A stretch of 45,800 nt of DNA from Flavobacterium hibisci (GTDB taxonomy: Bacteria; Bacteroidota; Bacteroidia; Flavobacteriales; Flavobacteriaceae), in assembly GCF_020026925.1 (NCBI RefSeq), contig NZ_JAIQDW010000028.1:1-45800 (forward strand), in the 5' to 3' direction. Positions within the stretch are counted from its first letter, which is position 1, and the number at the start of each line of letters is the position of its first letter. Below, in pieces: positions 7,901-15,347 of this stretch. The notes under the pieces are model-generated. The model saw nothing but the letters and a program-made list of their open reading frames with translations. It was not told the origin of the DNA and did not search any database. Position numbers and translations under genes: made by a program.

Positions 7901-10183
7901 TTAAGAATTTATAATCAGGTCAGCCTTTGTTTTAACAAGGTCAATTACCTTGCATTCGGCTTCTTTAAAGTTCTCCATGATTAATCTGGCTGTCAGATAA
8001 CAAACAGTTGATTCTGCACCCTGGTTAAGATTTATATTGTCTTTTTCAAGGCCGTCATAACCGCCTCCGCTAACCGGATTATACATAATCTGATTTAAAT
8101 GATTTTTGCCTAAAAACCAGTTAAATGCGGTTTTCATATATTCTTTGTATAACGGATTTTTGAATTCATTATAAAAGCCGTTTAGTGTCTGTATAATGTA
8201 TGAAACATCAATTGGCTGTTCTCCATATTCCTGAGGTTCTGAACCTTTATGATACCATCCGTTATTTGAAATAACTTTGAAACCATTTTTAGTAAACATT
8301 TTTGACAGAAGGAAATCCAGTGATTCCAGTGCTATTTTTTTGTAAATAGGCTTGTTGGTTACCAAATAGGCGTACAACATAGATTCAGGAAGGATTCCGT
8401 TTCCGTAGGTTAAATAATTTTCGAACCATTTCCACTCTTCGGTAGCATGGATTTCGTAGTTGGAAACCAGTTTTGCATTCAGTTTATTAACAATTGCCGA
8501 AACATACAAGTTTGGGATTGCAGAATTGTATAAATACAGTCCTTTTGTGGCAAATCCGATGGAACGCGGTGACTGAATCGTTTCAGCCCAAGGCAGGCTT
8601 TTCAGAAAACATTCTGAAGCTTTTTGTACAATGTTTTCCGGTAAAATATCTTTTAAGGCAATTACGCTTCCTAATGCCCAGATTCCTCTGGCGTTGGAGT
8701 CTTCCAGGTTTACCTCTGCATTTTGTTCGATATGTTCTCTGTTGTGTTCATCAACATAATTAATGAAACTTCCGTCTGGTTTTTGACAACGGTGAATAAA
8801 GTCCAGATAAATCAGCATATAAGGCAAATCGTCTTTGTCGCCCGTCAATTTATAGTGCATTCCAACGGCTACCAATGCTCTGGCGTTATCATCCAAGGTA
8901 TAACCAGAAGATAAATCCGGAATAGAAATGTTACTGAATTGAATCATTCCTAAATCGGTTGTCAGTTTTTTAACGTGTTTCAGTTGAATTTCAGGATAAT
9001 CGAAGTCAATTACGGTATCGTTTTCAATTAGGTCTGTGTATCTGCTCATGTGTGTTATGGCAACATTTTCCCATGAAGATGCTCTCATTTTACGAAAAGC
9101 ATTTTTACCCATTTCCTCTCTTAGATTATCATCAGAAAGTAATTTAAGTGTTGCTTCAGCAAACTGATCAACATTTCCGATATCAACTAAAACACCACAA
9201 TCTGAACTTAGGACTTCTAAAGTATGAGGAATTTTTGATGCAACAAGAGGGCATGCGCAGCTCATTGCATAAGCAAAAGTACCGCTTACAGCCTGATTTG
9301 GATCTTTTGAAGTAAATAAATAGATATCTGTTGCTTTCAGGTAATCCAAAAGTTCATTTGTTTCTAAATATTGATTGATGAAACGAACATTGTTATGTAA
9401 GTTTAATTCGTCAACAAGGGCTTCTAATTTATTACGGTAATGATCAACACCATCTATAATTAAATTAGGATGTGTCCTTCCGATAATCAGGTAAAGCACA
9501 TTGGGCTCTTTTTCTACAATTTTAGATAAAGCCTGTAATCCTGTCTCAATATTTTTTCCTTCACCCAAAAGTCCGAAAGTAGAAAGTACTTTTCTGCCTT
9601 CCACATTGAATTTTTGTTTGGCCTGTTCAGGTGTTTCATAAACCACAACGTGGGTTCCGTGTGGTACGCATGTGATAATGTCTTCCTGAATGTTATAATC
9701 TCTCATTAGGATTTCCTGAGATTGATTAGTCATCACAAAAACAGAATTACTGTAACTTAAAAGTAATTTTACAAAAGTTTTTAATTCGTTATTTGGATTT
9801 TGAATAACACTGTGAAAAGTAAAGGTTACAGGTTTCTTTATAGCATTTAAAAACTCTAATAAATAATCTCCATAGTTGCCGGCAAATAAACCAAATTCAT
9901 GCTGAATGTGTACCAGTTTTACCAAATCATCATTATTGATTTCTTCGGCAACTCTTACATAATCTTCCTTGTCATTTGTATTTAATGTAAAAGCCTGAGT
10001 TGGATTTTCTTTGGGAGATTTTACCAGTTCACAAATTTCACAGCTGATTGAGTTTCCATATACGTCCATAATCCCTTTGATGGTATCTTGTGTATAAGTG
10101 GCAATACCACATTGAGTCGGCGGATACGTTGACATGAAAATAATTTTCGATTTAATAGTTTGTAGCGTTTTCATTGGGATCAT
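7901..10183 (-). CDS. GT4 glycosyltransferase with C-terminal all-helical domain
   Basis: This 760-residue cytoplasmic protein has two parts. Residues 12-385 are a GT-B fold retaining glycosyltransferase of family GT4: the N-terminal loop STYPPTQCGIATYT, a CVPHGTH segment, FGLLGEGKNIE at 203-213 at the start of the nucleotide-sugar domain, and the donor-site region SKDPNQAVSGTFAYAMSCACPLVAS, in which the usual acidic EX7E residues are largely replaced. Residues 395-760 form a helical repeat region (GYTLDDNARALVAVG, ARGIWALGSV, GWYHKGSEPQEYGEQPIDVSY) resembling the alpha/alpha toroid of glycoside hydrolases and phosphorylases. The fusion could make or remodel a mannose- or glucose-type glycan; the acceptor is unknown. 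A start at 10174 is equally possible. The gene is monocistronic. Confidence 0.82.
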   Translation of the reverse strand: MIPMKTLQTIKSKIIFMSTYPPTQCGIATYTQDTIKGIMDVYGNSISCEICELVKSPKENPTQAFTLNTNDKEDYVRVAEEINNDDLVKLVHIQHEFGLFAGNYGDYLLEFLNAIKKPVTFTFHSVIQNPNNELKTFVKLLLSYSNSVFVMTNQSQEILMRDYNIQEDIITCVPHGTHVVVYETPEQAKQKFNVEGRKVLSTFGLLGEGKNIETGLQALSKIVEKEPNVLYLIIGRTHPNLIIDGVDHYRNKLEALVDELNLHNNVRFINQYLETNELLDYLKATDIYLFTSKDPNQAVSGTFAYAMSCACPLVASKIPHTLEVLSSDCGVLVDIGNVDQFAEATLKLLSDDNLREEMGKNAFRKMRASSWENVAITHMSRYTDLIENDTVIDFDYPEIQLKHVKKLTTDLGMIQFSNISIPDLSSGYTLDDNARALVAVGMHYKLTGDKDDLPYMLIYLDFIHRCQKPDGSFINYVDEHNREHIEQNAEVNLEDSNARGIWALGSVIALKDILPENIVQKASECFLKSLPWAETIQSPRSIGFATKGLYLYNSAIPNLYVSAIVNKLNAKLVSNYEIHATEEWKWFENYLTYGNGILPESMLYAYLVTNKPIYKKIALESLDFLLSKMFTKNGFKVISNNGWYHKGSEPQEYGEQPIDVSYIIQTLNGFYNEFKNPLYKEYMKTAFNWFLGKNHLNQIMYNPVSGGGYDGLEKDNINLNQGAESTVCYLTARLIMENFKEAECKVIDLVKTKADLIINS

Positions 10184-10521
10184 TTTTATTTCGTTTAATA
10201 AATCATTCGGTTTATATAAGAAGTCAAGGATTTTAATTGTTTTGTAGTTAAATTCCTTACTTAATTTATTTTGATATAAAATTATTTTAGAAGCAAGCCT
10301 GTATTTAATCCAATCAGCTAAAAAATTAACTCAAAAGGTTTTAGATGGGAATTATGTAAAACTAAAGGACTTGTAGAAAGTGTTTTAAAGTTAAAAAAAA
10401 AATCAATAGGATTAATACTATATTTTTTATTGTATGATATTTATGATTAGTTTAAAAAACTGCAAATCAGGTATTTGGTTTTTGGATATCCCTAAAAAAT
10501 AAGCCCTAATTATATACTAAT
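10184..10521. other. Divergent intergenic region, no further feature seen
   Basis: These 338 bp separate the minus-strand glycosyltransferase from the plus-strand topoisomerase and must carry both promoters. The sequence is very A/T-rich with several A and T runs. I found no exact TAnnTTTG box, hairpin terminator, repeat or small gene that I could defend. Confidence 0.5.
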
Positions 10522-11610
10522 ATGAATACAACTACAAAGTCCCACGATAAATTAATGACCCTTTTAATCACAAAACCTGAGAAGGCTATAGAAAAATTAG
10601 ATTTGGTTTATGTAAGTGATAAATCGATGCCCATAGAGAGATGTAAAGAAGGAGATGTTTTTGTTTATAAAAAAAATGGAAGGCACATTAAAAAGAAGAG
10701 TGAATTAAAACGCATTCACAGTCTGGTACTCCCGCCTGCATGGGAAAATGTCAGGATTTCGGATTTGTCCAATGGTCATCTTCAAGCAGTAGGATTAGAT
10801 CAGAAAAACAGAAAGCAATATCGTTATCATCCAAAATGGAATTTAATCCGCAATCAAACCAAATTTTATAAAATAGCCGATTTTGGGAGAATGCTCCCGG
10901 CTATTAGAAAACAGGTCGATTCTGATTTAGAGAAAAAAGAATGGTCAAAAGAGAAAGTCGTAGCACTGGTCATTCGTTTGATGGAAGAAACCCATATCAG
11001 GATAGGAAATGAAAAGTATGCGAAAGACAACAAATCTTACGGGCTTTCTACCCTGCGAAAAAGGCACATTAACATTGATAAAAATGCAATAAAATTTGAA
11101 TTTACCGGCAAAAAGGGCATACAACATACGATAACAATCCGAAACAAAAAGCTGATTAAATTAGTCAGCAAATGCGAAGAGATTCCGGGCTGGGAGGTTT
11201 TTAAATATTACGATGAAAATGGTGAAAAGAGAATTCTGGACAGCCATATGGTCAATGTATATCTGCATGAAATATCAGGAGAATATTTTAGTGCGAAAGA
11301 TTTCCGGACATGGTCAGCATCGGTTATTTTCTTTGAAGCATTAATGGAATTAGGAATTTCAGAAGATGAAAAGGAAATCAAGAAAAATATTTTGACTGCT
11401 TTTGATGTTACTGCTGAAGCTTTAGGAAATACCCGAAATGTTTGCAAAAACTATTATGTACATCCTTTATTGATTTCAACTTATGAAGACGGAACGATTA
11501 AAGAATATTTTGAGAAGTTAAAAAAAAGCCGCAGCAACAGACAATATTTTTCCCGTACAGAAACCGTATTTTTAGAAATGATACAGCATTATCAGCCGTT
11601 ATCTGTTTAA
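10522..11610 (+). CDS. DNA topoisomerase IB (poxvirus type)
   Basis: This 362-residue enzyme relaxes supercoiled DNA by a type IB mechanism, nicking one strand through a 3'-phosphotyrosyl link. The N-terminal domain (about 25-115) has the family sequence LPPAWENVRIS and QYRYHPKW. The catalytic domain carries HIRIGNEKYA (Arg160), the TGKKG lysine loop near 196-200, KDFRTWSAS (Arg262) and NTRNVCKNYYVHP, where Tyr312 is the expected nucleophile. All four catalytic positions look intact and the length is usual for bacterial members. The first 15 or so residues are a variable leader, so a start at Met12 is possible. The gene converges on the DinB gene and their stop codons overlap in the palindrome TTAA. 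Confidence 0.92.
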   Translation: MNTTTKSHDKLMTLLITKPEKAIEKLDLVYVSDKSMPIERCKEGDVFVYKKNGRHIKKKSELKRIHSLVLPPAWENVRISDLSNGHLQAVGLDQKNRKQYRYHPKWNLIRNQTKFYKIADFGRMLPAIRKQVDSDLEKKEWSKEKVVALVIRLMEETHIRIGNEKYAKDNKSYGLSTLRKRHINIDKNAIKFEFTGKKGIQHTITIRNKKLIKLVSKCEEIPGWEVFKYYDENGEKRILDSHMVNVYLHEISGEYFSAKDFRTWSASVIFFEALMELGISEDEKEIKKNILTAFDVTAEALGNTRNVCKNYYVHPLLISTYEDGTIKEYFEKLKKSRSNRQYFSRTETVFLEMIQHYQPLSV

Positions 11611-12125
11611 GCTTCCGGATTATTTTTTAATGAAGTATAGATATTTTTTAGTTGATATGTATGTCTTTGCGTATGAAAAACTCCAAAGCTAAGCAGTTCA
11701 TAAATAGTTAAATTTCCTATTCCGGGTATTTCAAAATCCATGCAGGTAAGCGTTAAATCATAATTGGTGGCTATGCTCAGCGTTTCATTTTTGATTTTTT
11801 GGAGTGTGGATAGCAGATCAATTTTGTCGTATTCTTTACTTTCCGGATATATAAAATCGGGGGAATCATATTTTTTATTCAAATTAAGAAAAATTTCTTT
11901 GAGTGTAGGAATCTTAGCATTCGCTGGCTGATCTAACTTTTTGGTATTTGAACCGCAAACTTTAGTAAAGCCAGATGTTGCTTTTATAATATGTCGGGTG
12001 ACCTGACCAGCTGTCCAGCTTCCTTCAAACGGAATACGATTAATCTCTTCTTGTGTAAATAGAGAAATTGTTTCATTTAATTGTTGAAAAGTTGTGGTAA
12101 TTTCTTGTTTTAATTCCATTTTCAT
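11607..12125 (-). CDS. DinB-family protein
   Basis: This 172-residue cytoplasmic protein has the four-helix bundle pattern of the DinB/YfiT superfamily, whose members are metal-dependent hydrolases or thiol transferases, mostly of unknown substrate. The typical features are the WTAGQVTRHIIK motif near residue 40, giving the first histidine ligand, and the C-terminal FGVFHTQRHTYQL motif, giving the second and third. The gene lies 5 bp after the VOC gene and closes a minus-strand group DoxX / small protein / VOC / DinB. Its stop codon overlaps that of the convergent topoisomerase gene, so no room is left for a terminator between them. A start two codons downstream (MELKQ) is equally good. Confidence 0.85.
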   Translation of the reverse strand: MKMELKQEITTTFQQLNETISLFTQEEINRIPFEGSWTAGQVTRHIIKATSGFTKVCGSNTKKLDQPANAKIPTLKEIFLNLNKKYDSPDFIYPESKEYDKIDLLSTLQKIKNETLSIATNYDLTLTCMDFEIPGIGNLTIYELLSFGVFHTQRHTYQLKNIYTSLKNNPEA

Positions 12126-12130
12126 AATTT

Positions 12131-12520
12131 TTAATTAAGATGCGCATTATTTACAGAGGTAATCCACCAGACATTTCCAAAAGGATCGGTTACGCCACAG
12201 GTTCTTCCGTAATCCTGATTGCTTAATCCCATTACAGAAACAGCACCATTATTTATTGCTTTCTGATAGGTTTCATCTGCATTATGGACATATACAAATA
12301 AGTTCGCAGTTTGTTTTGCCCAGTCAGCAGTTTCATCAGTTACCATTATGGTACTGCCGTTTAGGGTAATTTCGGCATGCATGACAGTGCCGTCTTCCCT
12401 AAATGATTTTGTAGTAGTTTCAGCAGCGCCGAAAACTTTTTTTGTAAAATCGATAAATTTTGTAGCGCCCTGTAAAATCAAATAAGGCATAATAGTCTGA
12501 TGTGCTGCCGGTATATTCAT
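12131..12520 (-). CDS. VOC-family (glyoxalase-like) protein
   Basis: This 129-residue protein is a vicinal-oxygen-chelate fold protein of the PhnB-like subgroup, recognisable from MPYLILQGATKFIDFTKKVFGAAE at the N-terminus and GRTCGVTDPFGNVWWITS at the C-terminus. Family members bind a metal or small molecule through paired beta-alpha-beta units. The exact reaction is unknown and could be binding or detoxification. Length is normal. It sits between the small HMA-like protein gene and the DinB gene on the minus strand, spaced by 75 and 5 bp, so it is probably cotranscribed with DinB. Confidence 0.87.
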   Translation of the reverse strand: MNIPAAHQTIMPYLILQGATKFIDFTKKVFGAAETTTKSFREDGTVMHAEITLNGSTIMVTDETADWAKQTANLFVYVHNADETYQKAINNGAVSVMGLSNQDYGRTCGVTDPFGNVWWITSVNNAHLN

Positions 12521-12595
12521 TTTGTACTTATATTAAAGTTGAAACTTAAAATTACGATTTTTATTTATTATTTTGTTAATCAGTAAATTAAGGTT

Positions 12596-12805
12596 TTATA
12601 AAAGTACTTCACACTTAAAGCCATGTGAATTTAGAAGTTCGATTATTTTATGATTTGAAATTTCTGAAGCATGGATACGCAGAATTTTATCGCAGTCCTC
12701 CAGATCAAAATTGATGACGCTGTTAGGGAAATGTTCAAGAAGCCGCCCTATAATCATTTCTGAGTGTGCTGCTTCCTGAACATTTGTTTTAAAAACTTCT
12801 ATCAT
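12596..12805 (-). CDS. Small HMA-like fold protein without metal cysteines
   Basis: This 69-residue protein alternates hydrophobic strands and amphipathic helices (MIEVFKTNV, IIGRLLEHFP, SVINFDLEDCDKILRIHA, IIELLNSHGFKCEVLL) in the order of a ferredoxin-like heavy-metal-associated domain. The CxxC metal site is missing, so any metal role would need other ligands. Similar short proteins occur next to DoxX genes in Flavobacteria as far as I remember. It lies 11 bp downstream of the DoxX gene, which suggests cotranscription. The function is unknown; the assignment rests only on the predicted fold pattern. Confidence 0.7.
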   Translation of the reverse strand: MIEVFKTNVQEAAHSEMIIGRLLEHFPNSVINFDLEDCDKILRIHASEISNHKIIELLNSHGFKCEVLL

Positions 12806-12816
12806 CGCAATTGGAT

Positions 12817-13197
12817 TTATATAGAACTGTTTTTAGCACGTTCTATTTTATGATGATAGATATAAGAAGTCATTAAAATGGCGAGAATGATTAAAGGAAA
12901 GAATCCCTGAAAATCCAATCCGTCAACTGCAAAATGACTTATTGATGCGAATATAAAGTCGAAAGCAAAACCCGCATAAGCCCACTCCTTAATACGATTT
13001 GGTACTTGTGGAATCACTAATGCCAATACGCCCAAAATTTTGAAAACGACTAATGCATTTCCGAAATATTCAGGATATCCTAAATGTCTTATTCCTTCTT
13101 TTGCAAGTTCAGTCTGTGAAGTCAGTGCCGGCATAACACCTTCAAACAGAAAAATAAGAATGGTCGTAGTCCAGAAAATAATTTTTTCTTTTTTCAT
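12817..13197 (-). CDS. DoxX-family membrane protein
   Basis: This 126-residue integral membrane protein has four predicted helices: residues about 6-26, 47-65, 72-92 and 98-117. The sequence around RHLGYPEYFGNALVVFKILGVLALV and EWAYAGFAFDFIFASISH is typical of the DoxX/DoxD-like family common in Bacteroidota. Relatives are linked to thiosulfate:quinone oxidation or oxidative-stress complexes, but most are uncharacterised. It heads a likely four-gene minus-strand unit (DoxX, small HMA-like protein, VOC, DinB). About 380 bp of repeat-rich DNA precede it. Confidence 0.88.
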   Translation of the reverse strand: MKKEKIIFWTTTILIFLFEGVMPALTSQTELAKEGIRHLGYPEYFGNALVVFKILGVLALVIPQVPNRIKEWAYAGFAFDFIFASISHFAVDGLDFQGFFPLIILAILMTSYIYHHKIERAKNSSI

Positions 13198-13320
13198 TGG
13201 TTTGTTTTAAAAATAGTTATTAGTTAATTATTCCATACAAATCTACCATTACTATTTTTTTTATGAAACAGGTATTTCTGACTATTTTAGGGGCATTTAG
13301 GACATATTGATGATTTTGGA

Positions 13321-13370
13321 ATTTGAAGAAGAAAGAGAATAGAGAAAGAAGAAAGAAGAAAGAGATCTGC
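13321..13370. repeat. Polypurine (GA-rich) tract
   Basis: The plus strand from about 13321 to 13370 is almost only A and G, made of slipped GAAGAAGAAAGA-type units. It lies in the 380-bp gap between the DoxX and GNAT genes and is not coding. Such tracts are prone to slippage and triplex formation; no function is implied. Confidence 0.6.
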
Positions 13371-13428
13371 TTAAATCTGTAGAAGCTACATGAAATTTCT
13401 GATAATGCAATCGCAATCTTGTCATTTC

Positions 13429-13523
13429 GACCTTTTGGGAGAAATCACATAAGAAGCTCGACAAAGATTGGCGATTTTGATTGTGGAGTTCCTAGTGTGA
13501 TTTCTCCTCCGTCGAAATGACAA
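13429..13523. repeat. Intergenic element with TTGTCATTTCGAC ends
   Basis: TTGTCATTTCGAC (13429-13441) is matched by its exact reverse complement GTCGAAATGACAA (13511-13523). Next to the ends, GAGAAATCACA and TGTGATTTCTC continue the pairing. The element of about 95 bp is therefore a long interrupted palindrome, as in MITE- or REP-like families. Related elements with TGTCAT...ATGACA ends occur at 15057-15155 and 34156-34462. Confidence 0.75.
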
Positions 13524-13577
13524 AAAAACTTTTTATTCGCATTTTCGCTTAGAGAATCCTTATTACGTGTTTCCCAT

Positions 13578-14315
13578 TCATTCGGTTTCCAAAACATAAT
13601 TCTTAATCAAAAATAAATCCTCAAAACCTAATCTGTTGTAAATAGCCTTTCCCATTGCTGAGGCTTGCAAATGTGCGGTTTCGGCATTTAAATCGATAGA
13701 GATATTTATGGCAAATTTCATAATTTCCTCTGCGAAGCCTTTTCTGCGCATTTCGGGAATTACGCCAACACCATGAATCCCCATATCTTTTTCTGTTTGG
13801 TAAAGCATAAAAGTTCCGATTGGTTTTTTATCTGCAGAGACCAAATAGAAATGTGCGTTTTGATAATCCTGAATCAGAATGTCTTTTCTGATGACGTAGC
13901 CAAAAGCATTGGGATAAACCTCTGACCAGATTTTGGCATCTTCCTCAGTAATTACTTTTTTGAAAGTTAAATTATCCTGAAGTGTAAATTTTTGATTCAG
14001 CTCTAAAAACATTCCAATTTGTTCCGTTTTGATTTCAAAACTGTTTTGTTCCAGAAAATGACTGGAATTACTTCTAAAAATATCCCAATACGGAATTACC
14101 AAACCTGGATTGTTTTTTACAATTTCAATGATTTTTGAGAGATCATTTTCTTTAATATCTTCTCTAAACCACAACTTATTAGGCCAGCCTGAATTTTCTA
14201 TTTTACAGTATTCGATTGCATCCTGTTTTTTGTACGCTTGGAAAGGAACTCCAACTGTTTTCCAAAAGCCGGTTAGATTGTCGATATTATCTTTTATGAG
14301 ATTTATATTTTTCAT
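13578..14315 (-). CDS. GNAT-family N-acetyltransferase
   Basis: This 245-residue cytoplasmic protein has a C-terminal GNAT domain (about residues 115-240) with the acetyl-CoA pyrophosphate-binding stretch HGVGVIPEMRRKGFAEEIM and the later strand-helix TAHLQASAMGKAIYNRLGFEDL. The N-terminal 110 residues form a separate, GNAT-like half without the binding motif, an arrangement common in the flavobacterial group of this family. The acceptor, a small amine or a protein N-terminus, cannot be told. It stands alone between a repeat-rich gap and a broken Crp/Fnr gene. The start at 14315 (MKNINLIKDN) is the only good one. Confidence 0.85.
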   Translation of the reverse strand: MKNINLIKDNIDNLTGFWKTVGVPFQAYKKQDAIEYCKIENSGWPNKLWFREDIKENDLSKIIEIVKNNPGLVIPYWDIFRSNSSHFLEQNSFEIKTEQIGMFLELNQKFTLQDNLTFKKVITEEDAKIWSEVYPNAFGYVIRKDILIQDYQNAHFYLVSADKKPIGTFMLYQTEKDMGIHGVGVIPEMRRKGFAEEIMKFAINISIDLNAETAHLQASAMGKAIYNRLGFEDLFLIKNYVLETE

Positions 14316-14387
14316 TTTTTAATAACGAAATTAATAATACAGCAAAGATAAATCTAGCCTTATTGAAAAACCTTTACATATGTTGAT

Positions 14388-14992
14388 TTACAAATCTTTT
14401 TCAACGCTCTTCCTGATTCGGCTTAACTGAGTAGGCGTGATTCCCAAATGCGATGCGATATGCAATAACGGAATACGATCTGCAATATCAGTATGTTTTT
14501 CAAGAAGTTGTACGTATCTCTCAGTAGCGTTTTGCATAACGAGCGCAACTTCTCTTTGCTCTTTTTCGATAATCCAGTTTTTTTCCAAATGAGCGATATA
14601 GAAGTTTTTGAGATCTTCATTTTCGTTAATCAGCTTCATATATTTTTTATAGTCAATGTTGATTATTACACAGTCTTCCAAAGCTTCAATTGTAAAATTT
14701 GAAGGCGTTTGAAGCATCAATGAAACTTTAGAACCTGCGAATGCATTTCGAAAAAGAGATTTTTATTGTAGAAATTTCCCTGCTGATCTGTAATATATGC
14801 TCTCAGGATACCTTTTGCTATAAAATGAAGGTTTTTAGCAATTTCTCCGTTTTGTAGTAGTGTTTCTCCTTTTTTAAGGGTTTGGAATTCTGAGATGTTG
14901 TCAATCAGCTTCCATGACCTTTCAGAAATAGGGGAGTAACTCTGAAAGGTTTGTTTTAGGTTGTTGAGGTATGTTTCTTTATTGAAAGTCAT
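14388..14992 (-). pseudogene. Crp/Fnr regulator split by a single-base frameshift
   Basis: Two adjacent minus-strand frames (14717-14992 and 14388-14720) are the N- and C-terminal parts of one Crp/Fnr-family regulator of about 201 residues. The first ends in NKNLFFEMHSQVLKFH; inserting one A in the plus-strand AA at 14740-14741 turns the junction into FFEMHFAGSKVSLMLQTPS, the normal family sequence. The N-part holds the cyclic-nucleotide-binding beta roll (LKKGETLLQNGEIAKN), the C-part the winged helix (HIASHLGITPTQLSRIRK). The break is a shortened T run (TTT to TT on the coding strand), so it may be a sequencing error or a recent pseudogene. If intact, it would be a transcription factor binding DNA as a dimer. 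Confidence 0.85.
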
Positions 14993-15056
14993 AATTGTTG
15001 GTTTGACATAAAGTCAAAAAAGCTTTTTTCAAAAATAAAGAAATACGGTCATACTA

Positions 15057-15155
15057 TGTCATTTTGAGAACGAGAAATCCCATAAGCTGCTTAACAATAA
15101 AAATCCAGTATTTGTTGACGTTTCTTACGAAGATCCTTCCTTCGTCAGGATGACA
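15057..15155. repeat. Intergenic element with TGTCAT/ATGACA ends
   Basis: TGTCATTTTGAGAACGAGAAATC-type sequence on the left faces GATCCTTCCTTCGTCAGGATGACA-type sequence on the right (ends 15057-15079 and 15132-15155). The outermost six bases are perfectly inverted. It is a degenerate relative of the elements at 13429-13523 and 34156-34462. No coding capacity. Confidence 0.6.
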
Positions 15156-15212
15156 AAAATGACTATAAATCTGCTTAAAAATTAAAATAACAATATTTCC
15201 TGAAAACCGATG

Positions 15213-15285
15213 CCCTAGCCCTGATAGCAGCTACATCTTTTTATGGTGGAGTTCACCATAAAAGATATGAGCATGAAACAGCTCC
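15213..15285 (+). repeat. TAGCCC...hairpin dispersed repeat, copy A
   Basis: CCCTAGCCCTGAT leads into a strong hairpin, with ATCTTTTTATGGTG (15235-15248) pairing with CACCATAAAAGAT (15254-15266), and ends near GCTCC at 15285. The same design, with TAGCCC at one end, a stem built on ATC(C/T)TTTT...AAAAGAT and GCGGGAC at the other, recurs inverted at 23864-23933 and 45382-45453. This copy has the most diverged right end. It is a REP-like intergenic element. Confidence 0.65.
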
Positions 15286-15347
15286 TAAAAAAAACGCCAT
15301 GAAAAAACTAAAAGTCCCATAGCATTTTTAAATTTTATCGAAATGTG

